Shown here: positions 18,078-26,898 of the stretch, in pieces
Layout: each line of letters opens with the position of its first letter
Position numbering within the stretch: the stretch's first letter is position 1
DNA from: Candidatus Nanohalarchaeota archaeon
GTDB lineage: Archaea > Nanohalarchaeota > Nanosalinia > Nanosalinales > Nanosalinaceae
Assembly: GCA_022729235.1 (NCBI GenBank)
Contig: JALDAJ010000001.1
Span: forward strand, 124,001 to 188,000
DNA length: 64,000 bases
Direction of reading: 5' to 3'
Program-made: the position numbers and the translations under genes
Notes under the pieces: generated by a model
Databases searched by the model: none
What the model was told of the DNA's origin: nothing
Seen by the model: the letters and a program-made list of their open reading frames with translations, nothing else

Positions 18078-20537
18078 TCACGTACATTGATCACCTATAC
18101 ACATCTCGCCACCGCTGCTTGTTACGGAGTTACCCTGTGTATCTATGTTGCTACTCGTGGTAAGTCCGTCCATCGTGAAGGAGTCAGAGTTATCTAGTTC
18201 GGTATCGGTGACCGAGTCAGACGCCAGTTCAGTAGTCCTTACCGCTCCGGAATCTATCTCCGAAGAACTTACACTGTCCATACCGGCTAAATCACCGGAA
18301 TCACTTATACTGGACAAGGAAATACTATCAACCTCAGAATCAGTAACAACCCCGCTCTCCAGAGAACCACCAGTAGTCAGATCATTAGCATCCACCCAGT
18401 CCACATTTATCGTGTCACCATCAGTAATACTTTCAGGATCAATACCGTCACCACCAGAAAGATCAGTATCACCACCAGCAGCCTCAATATCCGTACAAAC
18501 CCAGTTAGTACCGTCAAACCTCAAAATCTCATCACTACCACACATAGCATCAGACAACTCACTATCCGTGACGGAATCAGAGGCAAGCTCAGTACTTCCT
18601 ACCGCTCCTGACGCGATTTCGTTACTTCCTATACTTTCAGAGGCTACAGCAACATTATCACTGCTAATAGTTAAGGCATTACCTGTATTAACCTCCAGTT
18701 CTTCGTTGGTTCCGTCCCAGGAAAGACCTGAACCGTCCATCGAAGACTGAGCGATGTTCTCAACATTACCAAGCCCTACATCACTAGCAGAAACATCACT
18801 CTGATCAACACCGTCAAGATCTCCCCATCCGACACCAGTCAGACTGCCGTCCTCGCTAAGGTGAACGGCGCCACTGAAATCACTGATATCGCCGTCCGTA
18901 CCGAGGTCGTTTGCATCACTCCAGACAACCGTTAAAGTGTCACCGTCCGTGATACTGTCCGGATCAATACCGCTGCCTCCAGTCAAATCAGTATCACCAC
19001 CAGCAGCCTCGATATCGACACACCCCCAGTTAGTACCATCGAATTCCAGTATTTCGTCCTCATTACACATGGCGTCAGAAAGCTCGGAGGTACCTATACT
19101 GTCAGCATCGATCTCCGACGAACCTACAGTATCTAAAGCCGCTAAATCACCGGAATCACTGATGCTTGATAGTGAAATACTATCGACCTCAGTGTCAGTT
19201 ACCACGCCCGAGTCCAGGCTACCTCCTGTAGATAAATCGTTTGCATCAGTCCAGTCAACGCTCCACGTCTCCGCGGAACTACCATCATAACTGGAACCGG
19301 TCAGACCTGAGTCAGGACTCAAGGAACTCAGACTGACATCGTACTCCTCATTAGTACCGTCCCAAACCAGTTCATCACCGGCATGGTCACTGAGCGGTAT
19401 ATCATCCGCGTTAACCTCGCTCTGATCCATCGATGTGTCATCCCAGTCGATACCAGAGGGATCGACGTTCAACGTCGTGGAACCTCCTAACGCAACTTCA
19501 CCGCCACCAGTCAGGTGATCTCCTGAAGAATAAGTCACCGAGTCATCAACCAGTTCATCACTACCAACCTCATTACTCCCGATCTCACTAGAACCGACAG
19601 CACCACTAGAAATCTGACCAGAATCAACAATACCGGTTCCCGTAAGATCGCCTATATCAATAATATCGTTTCCACCCATGTCGATGTCGGCGCCTTCTCT
19701 CATGTTCAAGTCACCGGTCATCGTGTCTCCGTCAGTACTCACGTAGTCACCGGAAACCTCTCCTGATACATCCCTGCAGTTGTACGTACCGTCATCATCT
19801 ACACCCGCAACCACCTCTCCCGGATCACAGTCAGCAGCAAAAAAGTTCTCAATACTCTGACCACTCATATCCAGGTCAGCATTAGTCATTTCAAGTGTTC
19901 CTGGGAGATCTTCGGAAGTTCGGTAATTTATAGCCCCATAATCACCTTCCATATCCCGTATTTGAACAGGCTCATCTGGGTATGCTCGAATGCGATGCCC
20001 AACCCCTGAAACAAGATTAACGCCGATGATCCCCGCGTCATTGAAAATTTGCGTAGCGTCCGAATGCATACGGACTCGTTGTATCCCGCTACCATCCTCG
20101 ATAGACTGCCCTGTGCCAAGACGGAGATCACCACTAGGGATCTCAACGTCTCCACCTTCCTGGAACCGGGCGATGTCAACCGGGTCATCTCCAGATGTAT
20201 CGACTATCTCCAGGTCTCGTCCCTCGGTCTCTATCTGGTCGAGTTCTTTAAGTTCGCTGCCGGACATGTCGATGCCGTCGAATACCCTCCACTCGACCTC
20301 ACCAGAGTCCCAGAGCATGATGTCCTCTCCAACAGAGTCCTGGAAGACCAGATCTGATCCATCTGCTATCAGTGCATCAGTATGAACTCCGGAAATGTTG
20401 AAAATCTCTCTTTCAGACATGTTGAGATCCTTGTCTACCGGATCTATATGGCTGAGAGGGTGTCTAGGCTCTTCCTGCGCAACTGCCAGAGGTACGGCTA
20501 AAATTACTACAGCCAGGGTTACAGCTATCTTATTCAT
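18078..20537 (-). CDS. Secreted tail-fibre-like surface protein
   Basis: An 819-residue protein with a signal peptide (KIAVTLAVVILAVPLAVAQ, cleavage near residue 20) and repeats like those of the 1118-residue fibre: GDTMTGDLNM, S-I-S-D-S-G-D-L-A, G-S-S-E-I, and Cys-bounded loops ending F-D-G-T-N-W (two copies). It ends in MCIGDQCT, so disulfide or metal capping of the tip is possible. It precedes the LamG gene by 9 bases and probably forms an operon with it. A TATA-like run (TTTTTATTC on the minus strand) lies in the 58-base gap upstream. Role inferred: beta-rich fibre for attachment. There are no other phage genes, so a prophage tail is unlikely. Confidence 0.75.
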   Translation of the reverse strand: MNKIAVTLAVVILAVPLAVAQEEPRHPLSHIDPVDKDLNMSEREIFNISGVHTDALIADGSDLVFQDSVGEDIMLWDSGEVEWRVFDGIDMSGSELKELDQIETEGRDLEIVDTSGDDPVDIARFQEGGDVEIPSGDLRLGTGQSIEDGSGIQRVRMHSDATQIFNDAGIIGVNLVSGVGHRIRAYPDEPVQIRDMEGDYGAINYRTSEDLPGTLEMTNADLDMSGQSIENFFAADCDPGEVVAGVDDDGTYNCRDVSGEVSGDYVSTDGDTMTGDLNMREGADIDMGGNDIIDIGDLTGTGIVDSGQISSGAVGSSEIGSNEVGSDELVDDSVTYSSGDHLTGGGEVALGGSTTLNVDPSGIDWDDTSMDQSEVNADDIPLSDHAGDELVWDGTNEEYDVSLSSLSPDSGLTGSSYDGSSAETWSVDWTDANDLSTGGSLDSGVVTDTEVDSISLSSISDSGDLAALDTVGSSEIDADSIGTSELSDAMCNEDEILEFDGTNWGCVDIEAAGGDTDLTGGSGIDPDSITDGDTLTVVWSDANDLGTDGDISDFSGAVHLSEDGSLTGVGWGDLDGVDQSDVSASDVGLGNVENIAQSSMDGSGLSWDGTNEELEVNTGNALTISSDNVAVASESIGSNEIASGAVGSTELASDSVTDSELSDAMCGSDEILRFDGTNWVCTDIEAAGGDTDLSGGDGIDPESITDGDTINVDWVDANDLTTGGSLESGVVTDSEVDSISLSSISDSGDLAGMDSVSSSEIDSGAVRTTELASDSVTDTELDNSDSFTMDGLTTSSNIDTQGNSVTSSGGEMCIGDQCT
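19671..19846 (-). repeat. Fibre repeat block A, copy 2
   Basis: Partner of the block at 12403-12576 in the other fibre gene; both copies code for the same Cys loop and the GDTMTGDLNM unit with few base differences. A second shared family (coding for S-I-S-L-S-S-I-S-D-S-G-D-L) occurs around 10325-10412, 18285-18372 and 19136-19222. Confidence 0.75.
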
Positions 20538-20595
20538 CTATAGGCGCCTAATCTAGGTTCCTGAGGCTTGAATAAAAAGATTCAGGAAAACACAA

Positions 20596-21204
20596 TCATT
20601 CCTCGATATCATAGTTACAACCGGTGAACTCCTCTATATCCTCGATCTCGTTGACTCCTTCAAGCACCGATCCTCCGAGATAGAATCCCGGTATACGTTC
20701 AACTCCTCTATCCTGCGCCTCCTGGAGGTTTTCTTCATCGTTGATATCACGGTAGATATCAGAGACTACCTGTGTTCCACCAAGAAGCTGGATCTGTAGC
20801 TGTGTCTCCTGCTGCGCGATGTTTCCATACATCACAACGTTGTTCTCATCAAGGCATTCCGCAAAATCCTCCTGAGCAGCCATGACCTGTGTCGCCCTGT
20901 CGATATCGGTCAGAGCGTTCTCCGGTGCAAGCATCGAACCATCGCGTGTCACATAGAAAGTGGATAAACGGTCGTCAGGCGTCCTGACATCGACCCGGTA
21001 AAGCTCGTTCTCCGACTCTACTCTGATAAGCTCTAGCTCTTGATCAGTCTGCTGCTCCAGTGTTGAAATCACTTTTTCACCTGCCTGGTCTTCGGATATA
21101 CTGTCGAGACCTGTGAGGGCATAAGTAGCTGCTGCACCTATAGCAAGCCCGACAACAAGAAACGTGGCGAGCATCTGGCGTTGAGAAAAGTTTAGGTCAG
21201 GCAT
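20596..21204 (-). CDS. Membrane-anchored thioredoxin-like protein lacking the CxxC site
   Basis: A 202-residue protein: one helix at about 12-32, a small beta-rich spacer, then a C-terminal domain from about 112. The pattern DFAECLDE (Cys117), VVMYG, a region with Q-E-A-Q, RIPGFYLGG and a final EEFTGC (Cys196) matches the thioredoxin-like domains associated with VKOR in archaea and bacteria. In those, MYG is followed within a few residues by C-P-H-C; here the place (about 127-134) reads GNIAQQET with no cysteine. The cis-proline region (Pro172) and the outer Cys pair are kept. It is probably a non-redox derivative or uses only Cys117/Cys196. It heads the minus-strand surface cluster, which has many Cys loops. 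A TTAAAAATAC run about 22-30 bases before the ATG is a good leaderless promoter. Confidence 0.6.
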   Translation of the reverse strand: MPDLNFSQRQMLATFLVVGLAIGAAATYALTGLDSISEDQAGEKVISTLEQQTDQELELIRVESENELYRVDVRTPDDRLSTFYVTRDGSMLAPENALTDIDRATQVMAAQEDFAECLDENNVVMYGNIAQQETQLQIQLLGGTQVVSDIYRDINDEENLQEAQDRGVERIPGFYLGGSVLEGVNEIEDIEEFTGCNYDIEE

Positions 21205-21250
21205 AACGCAACCTTGGGTAACAGTATTTTTAACACCTGTGTATACTTCG

Positions 21251-21260
21251 ATTTTAATAA
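21251..21260 (+). promoter_or_regulatory. TATA-like element for the secreted protein gene
   Basis: ATTTTAATAA lies about 23-32 bases before the ATG at 21283, the spacing of leaderless archaeal genes. It supports 21283, with its signal peptide, over an in-frame ATG at 21214 that would place the element inside the coding sequence. Confidence 0.5.
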
Positions 21261-21282
21261 CGAGCCCAGCCGATTTTTAGAC

Positions 21283-22206
21283 ATGTGGAAAATCCCTGTC
21301 GCAGTAACCATCATCTTCCTGCTGATGCCATTAGCCGCATCTGAATCCAGCCTTGATTCGATGATAGCAGAGTCCTGCCCGGATGATTACGAACCGGTTA
21401 TCTCGATGGCTGCGCCAGACAAGACTTATAGCCATCCTGGACCACCAGACTTCTTCCAGTACAATTTATGCGTCCAGGGGATAACAGAGACCAGAATCGC
21501 ACACGAGTGCACGGGAAATGAAGGATTCTACCTACACAGCAACAATACCGATTACGCGCACTTCTCAATGCACTCTACCTACAACATACCTGTATGTACA
21601 GACCAGATGGTTACACAGGTAAGAGACTCTTGCCAGCAAAACCAGACCTCTCTTTTCTCAGTTTCAAGCGAGCATAACGCCCACGTTGCCTCTCCAGGAG
21701 TATTCGATAACGAGGTGTGCGGGTTCTTCCAGCCTCCGGAAAACGTGACGCTGAGCATGGAGTTCAACCTGACATCAAGCGACGATGTGTACTTTGATGA
21801 ACAGACTGTAGATGAGGGAGAACAGTACCTGGCCGAATTCCCCTACATAGTCTCGGAAGGCGATAATCACGTCGCAGGGATAGTTGCGGACGACATGATA
21901 AAAGTCGAGAGACGTGTCGGACAGGAAAACAGAATCTCGATGGAACGCGACACAGGAGAATTCCTGGTGCCTTTCACACATGGGGACCATCTTAACGTAG
22001 AGAGACGGCAAGAACTTATACTAGAAAACGAGTTCATGGAGCAACTGCTTCCAAGTTTCGGGTTCTTCATGCCAGAACAGGCACGGATAAAGACAGCTCT
22101 TGACACCGAGGTCATCATAGACTCAGGTATAGAGCTTGACCGGGGTTCCCACACCATCGAAATCACCAAAACCGGTGAGAACCAGGTAACTATAGAACAG
22201 AAATGA
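21283..22206 (+). CDS. Secreted protein of unknown function heading a pilin-like operon
   Basis: A 307-residue protein with a signal peptide (hydrophobic run about 5-18, AAS cleavage). It has about ten cysteines in the first 150 residues, several N-x-S/T sites and an acidic beta-rich second half. The Cys pattern suggests a disulfide-held outer domain. I do not recognise a family. The start at 21283 is supported by a TATA box. The stop overlaps the next start (ATGA), tying it to four pilin-like genes, so it may be a pilus-associated or tip protein. It is divergent from the degenerate thioredoxin-like gene, with about 80 bases carrying both promoters. Confidence 0.6.
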   Translation: MWKIPVAVTIIFLLMPLAASESSLDSMIAESCPDDYEPVISMAAPDKTYSHPGPPDFFQYNLCVQGITETRIAHECTGNEGFYLHSNNTDYAHFSMHSTYNIPVCTDQMVTQVRDSCQQNQTSLFSVSSEHNAHVASPGVFDNEVCGFFQPPENVTLSMEFNLTSSDDVYFDEQTVDEGEQYLAEFPYIVSEGDNHVAGIVADDMIKVERRVGQENRISMERDTGEFLVPFTHGDHLNVERRQELILENEFMEQLLPSFGFFMPEQARIKTALDTEVIIDSGIELDRGSHTIEITKTGENQVTIEQK

Positions 22207-24455
22207 ACTCTTTCCGTAAGGGTCAGGGCGTCAACATCGACTGGACAGTGGGTCTCGCTGTCTTTCTAGTAAGCATGCTTTCAGGCATGATACTGGCAGC
22301 CGCGATGAACGTTGACCATGGCGCAGTAGACGAGACCCGGCAGGCAGCATCGCTTGTCCAGCAGGCTCTGGAGGAAGAAACATATGTAACTGGCAGACAG
22401 GCACCGCTCATCGTCCATACCCCTTCAGAAACAGGGAAGATACCCATCGACCGCGACTATATCTTTCCAGAAGAAGCCTATCCAGGATCAGGCGCGATGG
22501 ACACCCCCGCCGACATCGACATACCAGATCAACGCGTCACAACCGTAGTTGGAGGGAAAAACACGACTCACAGCCTGAGTTACTTCTTCGAGGATAACGC
22601 CAATATTAGTTATCAGGAAGAGAACGACATAGAAACTGGCGACCGGATGGAGAACACATATATCTCCGTTAAACCAGAAAGTCCCGGTCTTCAGTCCCTG
22701 CAGATAAACGGTAACGAAATCCTGAACGATAACGCGGACCTCAACGGCGGCGACTTCTCGATAGAAGAGCACGAGATACACGCATCCACACTTGACGGAG
22801 ACCTCAAACTGTACAACGGTTCCACCGAACTCATACTTGAAGACGCGGGAGATGTAGAGTTCTACCTGAAAGACTTTGACGATCTTTACTGGTACGCCGA
22901 CGAATCCACGACCACACTCGACACAACCAGCACATACAAGTCAGGAGAGACGAAAGGGTTCACCATCGCCTCGGACTACGGCATCACGTTCATGGGTGAA
23001 GACCTGGAAGCCACGGTTTCCAAAACCGATAGCTCAACCGTAGAAGCTGACATAACAGACGCTTCCCGCCTGAGAATCTACCTGCACGACTCCGGGACAG
23101 AAGCAGGCGAGGACAGGATAGAGTTCTTCGATGAAGGCGACATAGTATTCGGAGCCGAGGAAGTAATCGAAGGCGCGGACCAGGAAAAAGTCGAAGAACT
23201 GGCAGAAACCTCTGAAAGAAACTTCGAGAACAGGCTTGACCTGGACGACGTAAGTTACAACATCGCCTTCGGACCCTGGCTCAAAGACCTCGTCGCGGAG
23301 CAGCAGGACTGGAACACAGGAAGCTTCGAAGGAACCTCCGCGGACAGGAAAGACAACTCCGGCGACCTCGGACTCGGATACAGGAACGGTACCGCCGGAG
23401 ACTCACTAGTCGGATACTGGAGACTTGACAGAGAGGTCGCGGGAGATGGAGGAACAGTAATTGATTATTCAGGAGAAAAAAATGACGGCGCAACAGTTAA
23501 TGATGTGGAAACAGGAGCACCAGGCGTATTCGGGACGAACGCATTCGAGTTTGATGGTGAAGACAGTAAGGTAGATATTGATTCTCCTCTACTCGGCACA
23601 GAGGAAGCCACAATATGCTCTTGGATGCGTAGAGAACGAACTGATTTATCCCACGACTGGGGTCATGGAATCGTTAATGACTATGAAAATACAGATGGAG
23701 AAAGAAACTTTTTGTTCAGAGAATATCCAGCTGGTTCCGTACGTTATGGGTTTGGTGATGGTTCGTCGATAGATACCGGAACAATAGATATGGGGATTGA
23801 AGCTTTCAAATGGCATCACGTGTGTATACGGTTCCAAGGTTCCGATAGCAAATCGGCATGTGTTGATGGTGACTGTGTCTCAAGTTCGACTAGTATCAGC
23901 TCACTAGGAGAAAACGACAATGATAATGCTGAGATCGGGCAATACAGAGGTACTGCTCCTATGGATGGTAAAATCGATGAAATCAAAATCTACGACCGCG
24001 CTCTCTCGGAGGAGGAGATCAAGGAGCTTTACTTCCATGGTGAGCCTTTCAAGGGCAACTATACGCGCTCTGAAAGCTTTGATACGCTGCAGAGTTGGGA
24101 GTCTGTAAGGGCGGATGCGAGTGTTCCTGCGGATACCAGTCTGGAGATGGAGTTCGAGGCGGTAAGGTTCGGGAGCGTTGTTGACAGCCAGACATTCGGA
24201 ATTCAGGACGGAGAGGAGGAGTACCAGCTCTCTCTTGAGGAGACTGATGAGTACAGGGTTGTCTTCAGGGGAGAGTCAGAGGATGTCGAAAAGTCGTGGG
24301 AGGTAAAGGAGTTTGAGGTAGAGCACGGGCCTATGGTCAAGCGAGGTCAGACATTGCCGTTCCGTGACGTGGTTGTCTCTGATAGTCCGTCCGTTATGCT
24401 CGGGCGTTATGGAAACTTTTCTATAATCGACAGCAGGGTGGCGGTATGGCGGTAG
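22203..24455 (+). CDS. Pilin-like protein carrying a LamG domain
   Basis: A 750-residue protein. The N-terminus (RKGQGVNIDWTVGLAVFLV) has a K-G class III cleavage site followed by a hydrophobic helix, as in archaeal type IV pilins. After a long acidic beta-rich region comes a LamG domain at about 401-614 (LVGYWRLDRE, FEFDGEDSKVDI, KIDEIKIYDRALSEEEI), then a C-terminal beta domain. Length is far above ordinary pilins (100-250), so it is likely a minor pilin at the tip with a lectin. The LamG stretch, about 23455-24000, is more AT-rich than its flanks, which suggests later acquisition of the domain. It overlaps its neighbours on both sides (ATGA before, 10 bases after). Confidence 0.72.
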   Translation: MNSFRKGQGVNIDWTVGLAVFLVSMLSGMILAAAMNVDHGAVDETRQAASLVQQALEEETYVTGRQAPLIVHTPSETGKIPIDRDYIFPEEAYPGSGAMDTPADIDIPDQRVTTVVGGKNTTHSLSYFFEDNANISYQEENDIETGDRMENTYISVKPESPGLQSLQINGNEILNDNADLNGGDFSIEEHEIHASTLDGDLKLYNGSTELILEDAGDVEFYLKDFDDLYWYADESTTTLDTTSTYKSGETKGFTIASDYGITFMGEDLEATVSKTDSSTVEADITDASRLRIYLHDSGTEAGEDRIEFFDEGDIVFGAEEVIEGADQEKVEELAETSERNFENRLDLDDVSYNIAFGPWLKDLVAEQQDWNTGSFEGTSADRKDNSGDLGLGYRNGTAGDSLVGYWRLDREVAGDGGTVIDYSGEKNDGATVNDVETGAPGVFGTNAFEFDGEDSKVDIDSPLLGTEEATICSWMRRERTDLSHDWGHGIVNDYENTDGERNFLFREYPAGSVRYGFGDGSSIDTGTIDMGIEAFKWHHVCIRFQGSDSKSACVDGDCVSSSTSISSLGENDNDNAEIGQYRGTAPMDGKIDEIKIYDRALSEEEIKELYFHGEPFKGNYTRSESFDTLQSWESVRADASVPADTSLEMEFEAVRFGSVVDSQTFGIQDGEEEYQLSLEETDEYRVVFRGESEDVEKSWEVKEFEVEHGPMVKRGQTLPFRDVVVSDSPSVMLGRYGNFSIIDSRVAVWR

Positions 24456-25099
24456 TTTCCTTACTCGAAGAGTTAGCGCACCTCAAGAAAATCTCCGATT
24501 TTCGCCGCAAAGGCTTTGTCTACACGCTTGAGGCTGTGATCGCTGCGACCCTCTTCATGACTATTATACTAGTTGTCCTCCCGGGGATCCAGGATCAGTC
24601 ACTGGATAGAGGTCTGCAGGAGTCGGTTCACGCCTCTATGGAGTCTCTTGACATGGCTGGAGAACTTGAAGCCGGGATGTCTGCTTCTGAGATAGAAGCC
24701 GAGCTAGACCCTTATATCCCTCCAGGAATCAGTTACTCGGTCAAACTGTCAGAGCTGGATACAGAGACCCGGCGTTTCAACGCGCCAGAGGAGTTTTCTT
24801 TCAGTGAAGAAGGTGACCGGGCAGAACTAAAGCTGTGGATAGATTACGCGGACGACCTTACCGTTACATTCCAGGACGAGACCATTGTAGAAAACCACGA
24901 CTCCCCGGATTATATCCAGGGAGAGCTCTCTGGGGCAGATGGTGACCTGAGCTTTACAGGGGACGGAGAGGGCAGGTTCGACTTTGATGTGTATACTTCG
25001 AGCGGTGAAACACCAGATACAGAGAACCTGAGGTCGGTTAACTACATCATCTCAGGGGAGAAAATAACAGAGATACAGGTGTTCCTATGGCAGGAATAA
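24446..25099 (+). CDS. Pilin-like protein with class III signal
   Basis: A 217-residue protein whose N-terminus has RRKGFVYTLEAVIAATLFM: a K-G site, then a Glu four residues into a hydrophobic helix, as in type IV pilins. The rest is acidic and beta-rich. It overlaps the LamG pilin gene by 10 bases and the next pilin-like gene by 13, so the group is one operon. A role as a minor pilin is inferred from N-terminus and context. Confidence 0.65.
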   Translation: MAVVSLLEELAHLKKISDFRRKGFVYTLEAVIAATLFMTIILVVLPGIQDQSLDRGLQESVHASMESLDMAGELEAGMSASEIEAELDPYIPPGISYSVKLSELDTETRRFNAPEEFSFSEEGDRAELKLWIDYADDLTVTFQDETIVENHDSPDYIQGELSGADGDLSFTGDGEGRFDFDVYTSSGETPDTENLRSVNYIISGEKITEIQVFLWQE

Positions 25100-25653
25100 C
25101 CAGTTATACCGGTAGAAAAGGGCAGACATTTATCCTCGGGTCAATAATTTTCTCACTGTTCCTTGTCATCGCGTTTATCGCGACAGGACCTGTTATCCTT
25201 ACTCCAGAGACAGGTGTGTCAACTTATTTCTCGCAGACACTGGGAGAATCCAGCAATGTCTTCAACCATGCATTAGAAAAAGAGCGTTCTGCAGAGCATA
25301 TCAGCACACGCATACACCGCTACGACCGTTTTGTGGAGCGTAGGGCGCTGGAGAAAGGCATAACTTACGAGACATACACTCTTGTGGTTCTCCCGCAGGA
25401 GGGAGAGGCAAGATTCACCAACCTGATGGATGAAGACCTGGATGTAAGTCTTTACACCGGCAGCTGGGAGGACTATGAAATCGAACAGGGTCAGAACCTC
25501 TCCACGACCTTCGAGCCCGGAACTGTATCGGTCGAGCTCGTGGTAGATAACCTCGACAAAGAGCACTCTTTCGATGCTTCAACACCTAGATTACTCAAGC
25601 ATTCAGTGATGGAGTCTGAAGGCGAGAGATGGGAGAACACGCTTCTAGGGTAA
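25087..25653 (+). CDS. Pilin-like protein with class III signal
   Basis: A 188-residue protein beginning with a short charged segment, then GRKGQTFILGSIIFSLFLVIA: K-G site plus hydrophobic helix. The body is acidic and without recognisable domains. It overlaps the gene before it by 13 bases. The K-G-Q start is the same as in three pilin genes of the main pilus locus near 45725-50428, suggesting processing by the same prepilin peptidase, which is not in this window. Confidence 0.62.
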   Translation: MAGITSYTGRKGQTFILGSIIFSLFLVIAFIATGPVILTPETGVSTYFSQTLGESSNVFNHALEKERSAEHISTRIHRYDRFVERRALEKGITYETYTLVVLPQEGEARFTNLMDEDLDVSLYTGSWEDYEIEQGQNLSTTFEPGTVSVELVVDNLDKEHSFDASTPRLLKHSVMESEGERWENTLLG

Positions 25654-25684
25654 TCATTTAAGCCGGCGAGGAAAAAATGCCTGT

Positions 25685-26413
25685 ATGAGCAAGGGCTTAT
25701 CCCAGATAGCGACCGCCGCCCTGTACGTAGGTGTTACCATTACCGCGATCTCGGTAGCTCTCACCGCTGGTCTTCCTGCGCTCGAAAACATACAGGATGC
25801 CGCCGCGATATCACAGGCGGAGACCTTTATGCACGAACTCGACTCCAACATACAGGAAGTGGTCTCCGAGGGAGAAGGCTCTACGCGAACGCTTGAGGTA
25901 AGCTTTGAACGCGGAGAGATGTACTTTGAAAACGAGACAGACTCATTGATATACGAGCTTCAAACAGACGCAGAAGTTATCTCGCCGCAGTCATCCCAGA
26001 GAACAGGAAACGTTATCCTGAGCTCTAACGCCGAGGTGGAAGTATTTGAAACAGAAGTAGGTGGCGAGGACTGCTACATGATGAGAAACGAACACATAAC
26101 AGCATGTATCAACAATACCGGTAGCCCGGACAGCTTTGAGGACATAGACACTTCTGACCTCCTAGTAACCTATAACTTCACCGGTACAGAGCCAGACAAG
26201 GCTCTCGACGCCGAGATGAGCGTAGAACTTAATGAAATAGAAGAGACGTCCTGGGGAGAAGGGTATATCGAAGCTGAAACCACTGGCGACTTCATAGGTA
26301 CCGGGCGCGTCCGGGCAACTGTAATCAGCGAGTACGGCTACACTTACGATATAATATTCTCACTACCTACCGGCGCGGATTTCCTCCAGGTAGATGTCCA
26401 GAATTTCCGGTAA
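25685..26413 (+). CDS. Pilin-like protein with class III signal
   Basis: A 242-residue protein starting MSKGLSQIATAALYVGVTI: K-G site at residues 3-4 and a pilin-like hydrophobic helix. The outer part has two cysteines (in GGEDCYMM and HITACINN) that could pair, and several N-x-T sites. It is separated from the previous gene by 31 bases and ends just before a convergent gene. Its style is like archaeal pilins of the main pilus locus; it may be the main subunit of this smaller set. Confidence 0.62.
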   Translation: MSKGLSQIATAALYVGVTITAISVALTAGLPALENIQDAAAISQAETFMHELDSNIQEVVSEGEGSTRTLEVSFERGEMYFENETDSLIYELQTDAEVISPQSSQRTGNVILSSNAEVEVFETEVGGEDCYMMRNEHITACINNTGSPDSFEDIDTSDLLVTYNFTGTEPDKALDAEMSVELNEIEETSWGEGYIEAETTGDFIGTGRVRATVISEYGYTYDIIFSLPTGADFLQVDVQNFR

Positions 26414-26770
26414 TCAAGTCCCGGGAACTCCTATAGCCGTAAAGGCTGTGACTTCAAACAGGGCAAGTATGTAAAGGACTACAAGCACCGATACCCACGC
26501 GATCAGCCCTATACCGGCTGCTTCAGTCCATCCTCCAGGATACATCATATTGATTACAGCAATCCATGCCAGGAGCGCCAATAAAGGTCCTACAAGAGGT
26601 ATGACTCCGAGAAAAAAGCCTACAACCGCCCAGACAATAGCGCCTATCAACGCGGTCACAACTGCATCAGAGTACTCTGACTCCTCAACTATAGCCATGG
26701 CTCCCAGGTGAATACCGAGTGCGCCTATCGCCAGGCTTACGAGGAAAACAACTATAGAGGCTAGTACCAT
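26414..26770 (-). CDS. Small four-helix membrane protein, unknown function
   Basis: A 118-residue protein made almost wholly of about four hydrophobic helices with short loops; the middle reads GAIVWAVVGFFLGVIPLVGPLLALLAW in pattern, a Gly/Pro-rich pair of helices seen in many small archaeal membrane proteins. No family recognised. It ends at the base next to the stop of the convergent pilin-like gene. Confidence 0.6.
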   Translation of the reverse strand: MVLASIVVFLVSLAIGALGIHLGAMAIVEESEYSDAVVTALIGAIVWAVVGFFLGVIPLVGPLLALLAWIAVINMMYPGGWTEAAGIGLIAWVSVLVVLYILALFEVTAFTAIGVPGT

Positions 26771-26898
26771 GTCCCAAACCGTCTTATCCAGTTTAAAATC
26801 GTTATGCTCACCGGAACAAATGTTTTCATCGACCTAAATCCATGGTAACCGCTAATTACACCCGATAACCATCGCAACCCGAGACCTAATACACCTCC

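Noticed and set aside
18145-18750. A 201-codon frame on the plus strand, opposite the fibre gene
   Set aside because: It is Ser/Pro-rich because it reads the antisense of Ser/Asp/Gly repeats; other antisense frames in both fibre genes show the same pattern.
9445-20537. Repeats in the fibre genes as a CRISPR array or prophage tail
   Set aside because: The repeats lie inside open frames with no unique spacers, and no phage capsid, portal, terminase or integrase genes are near.
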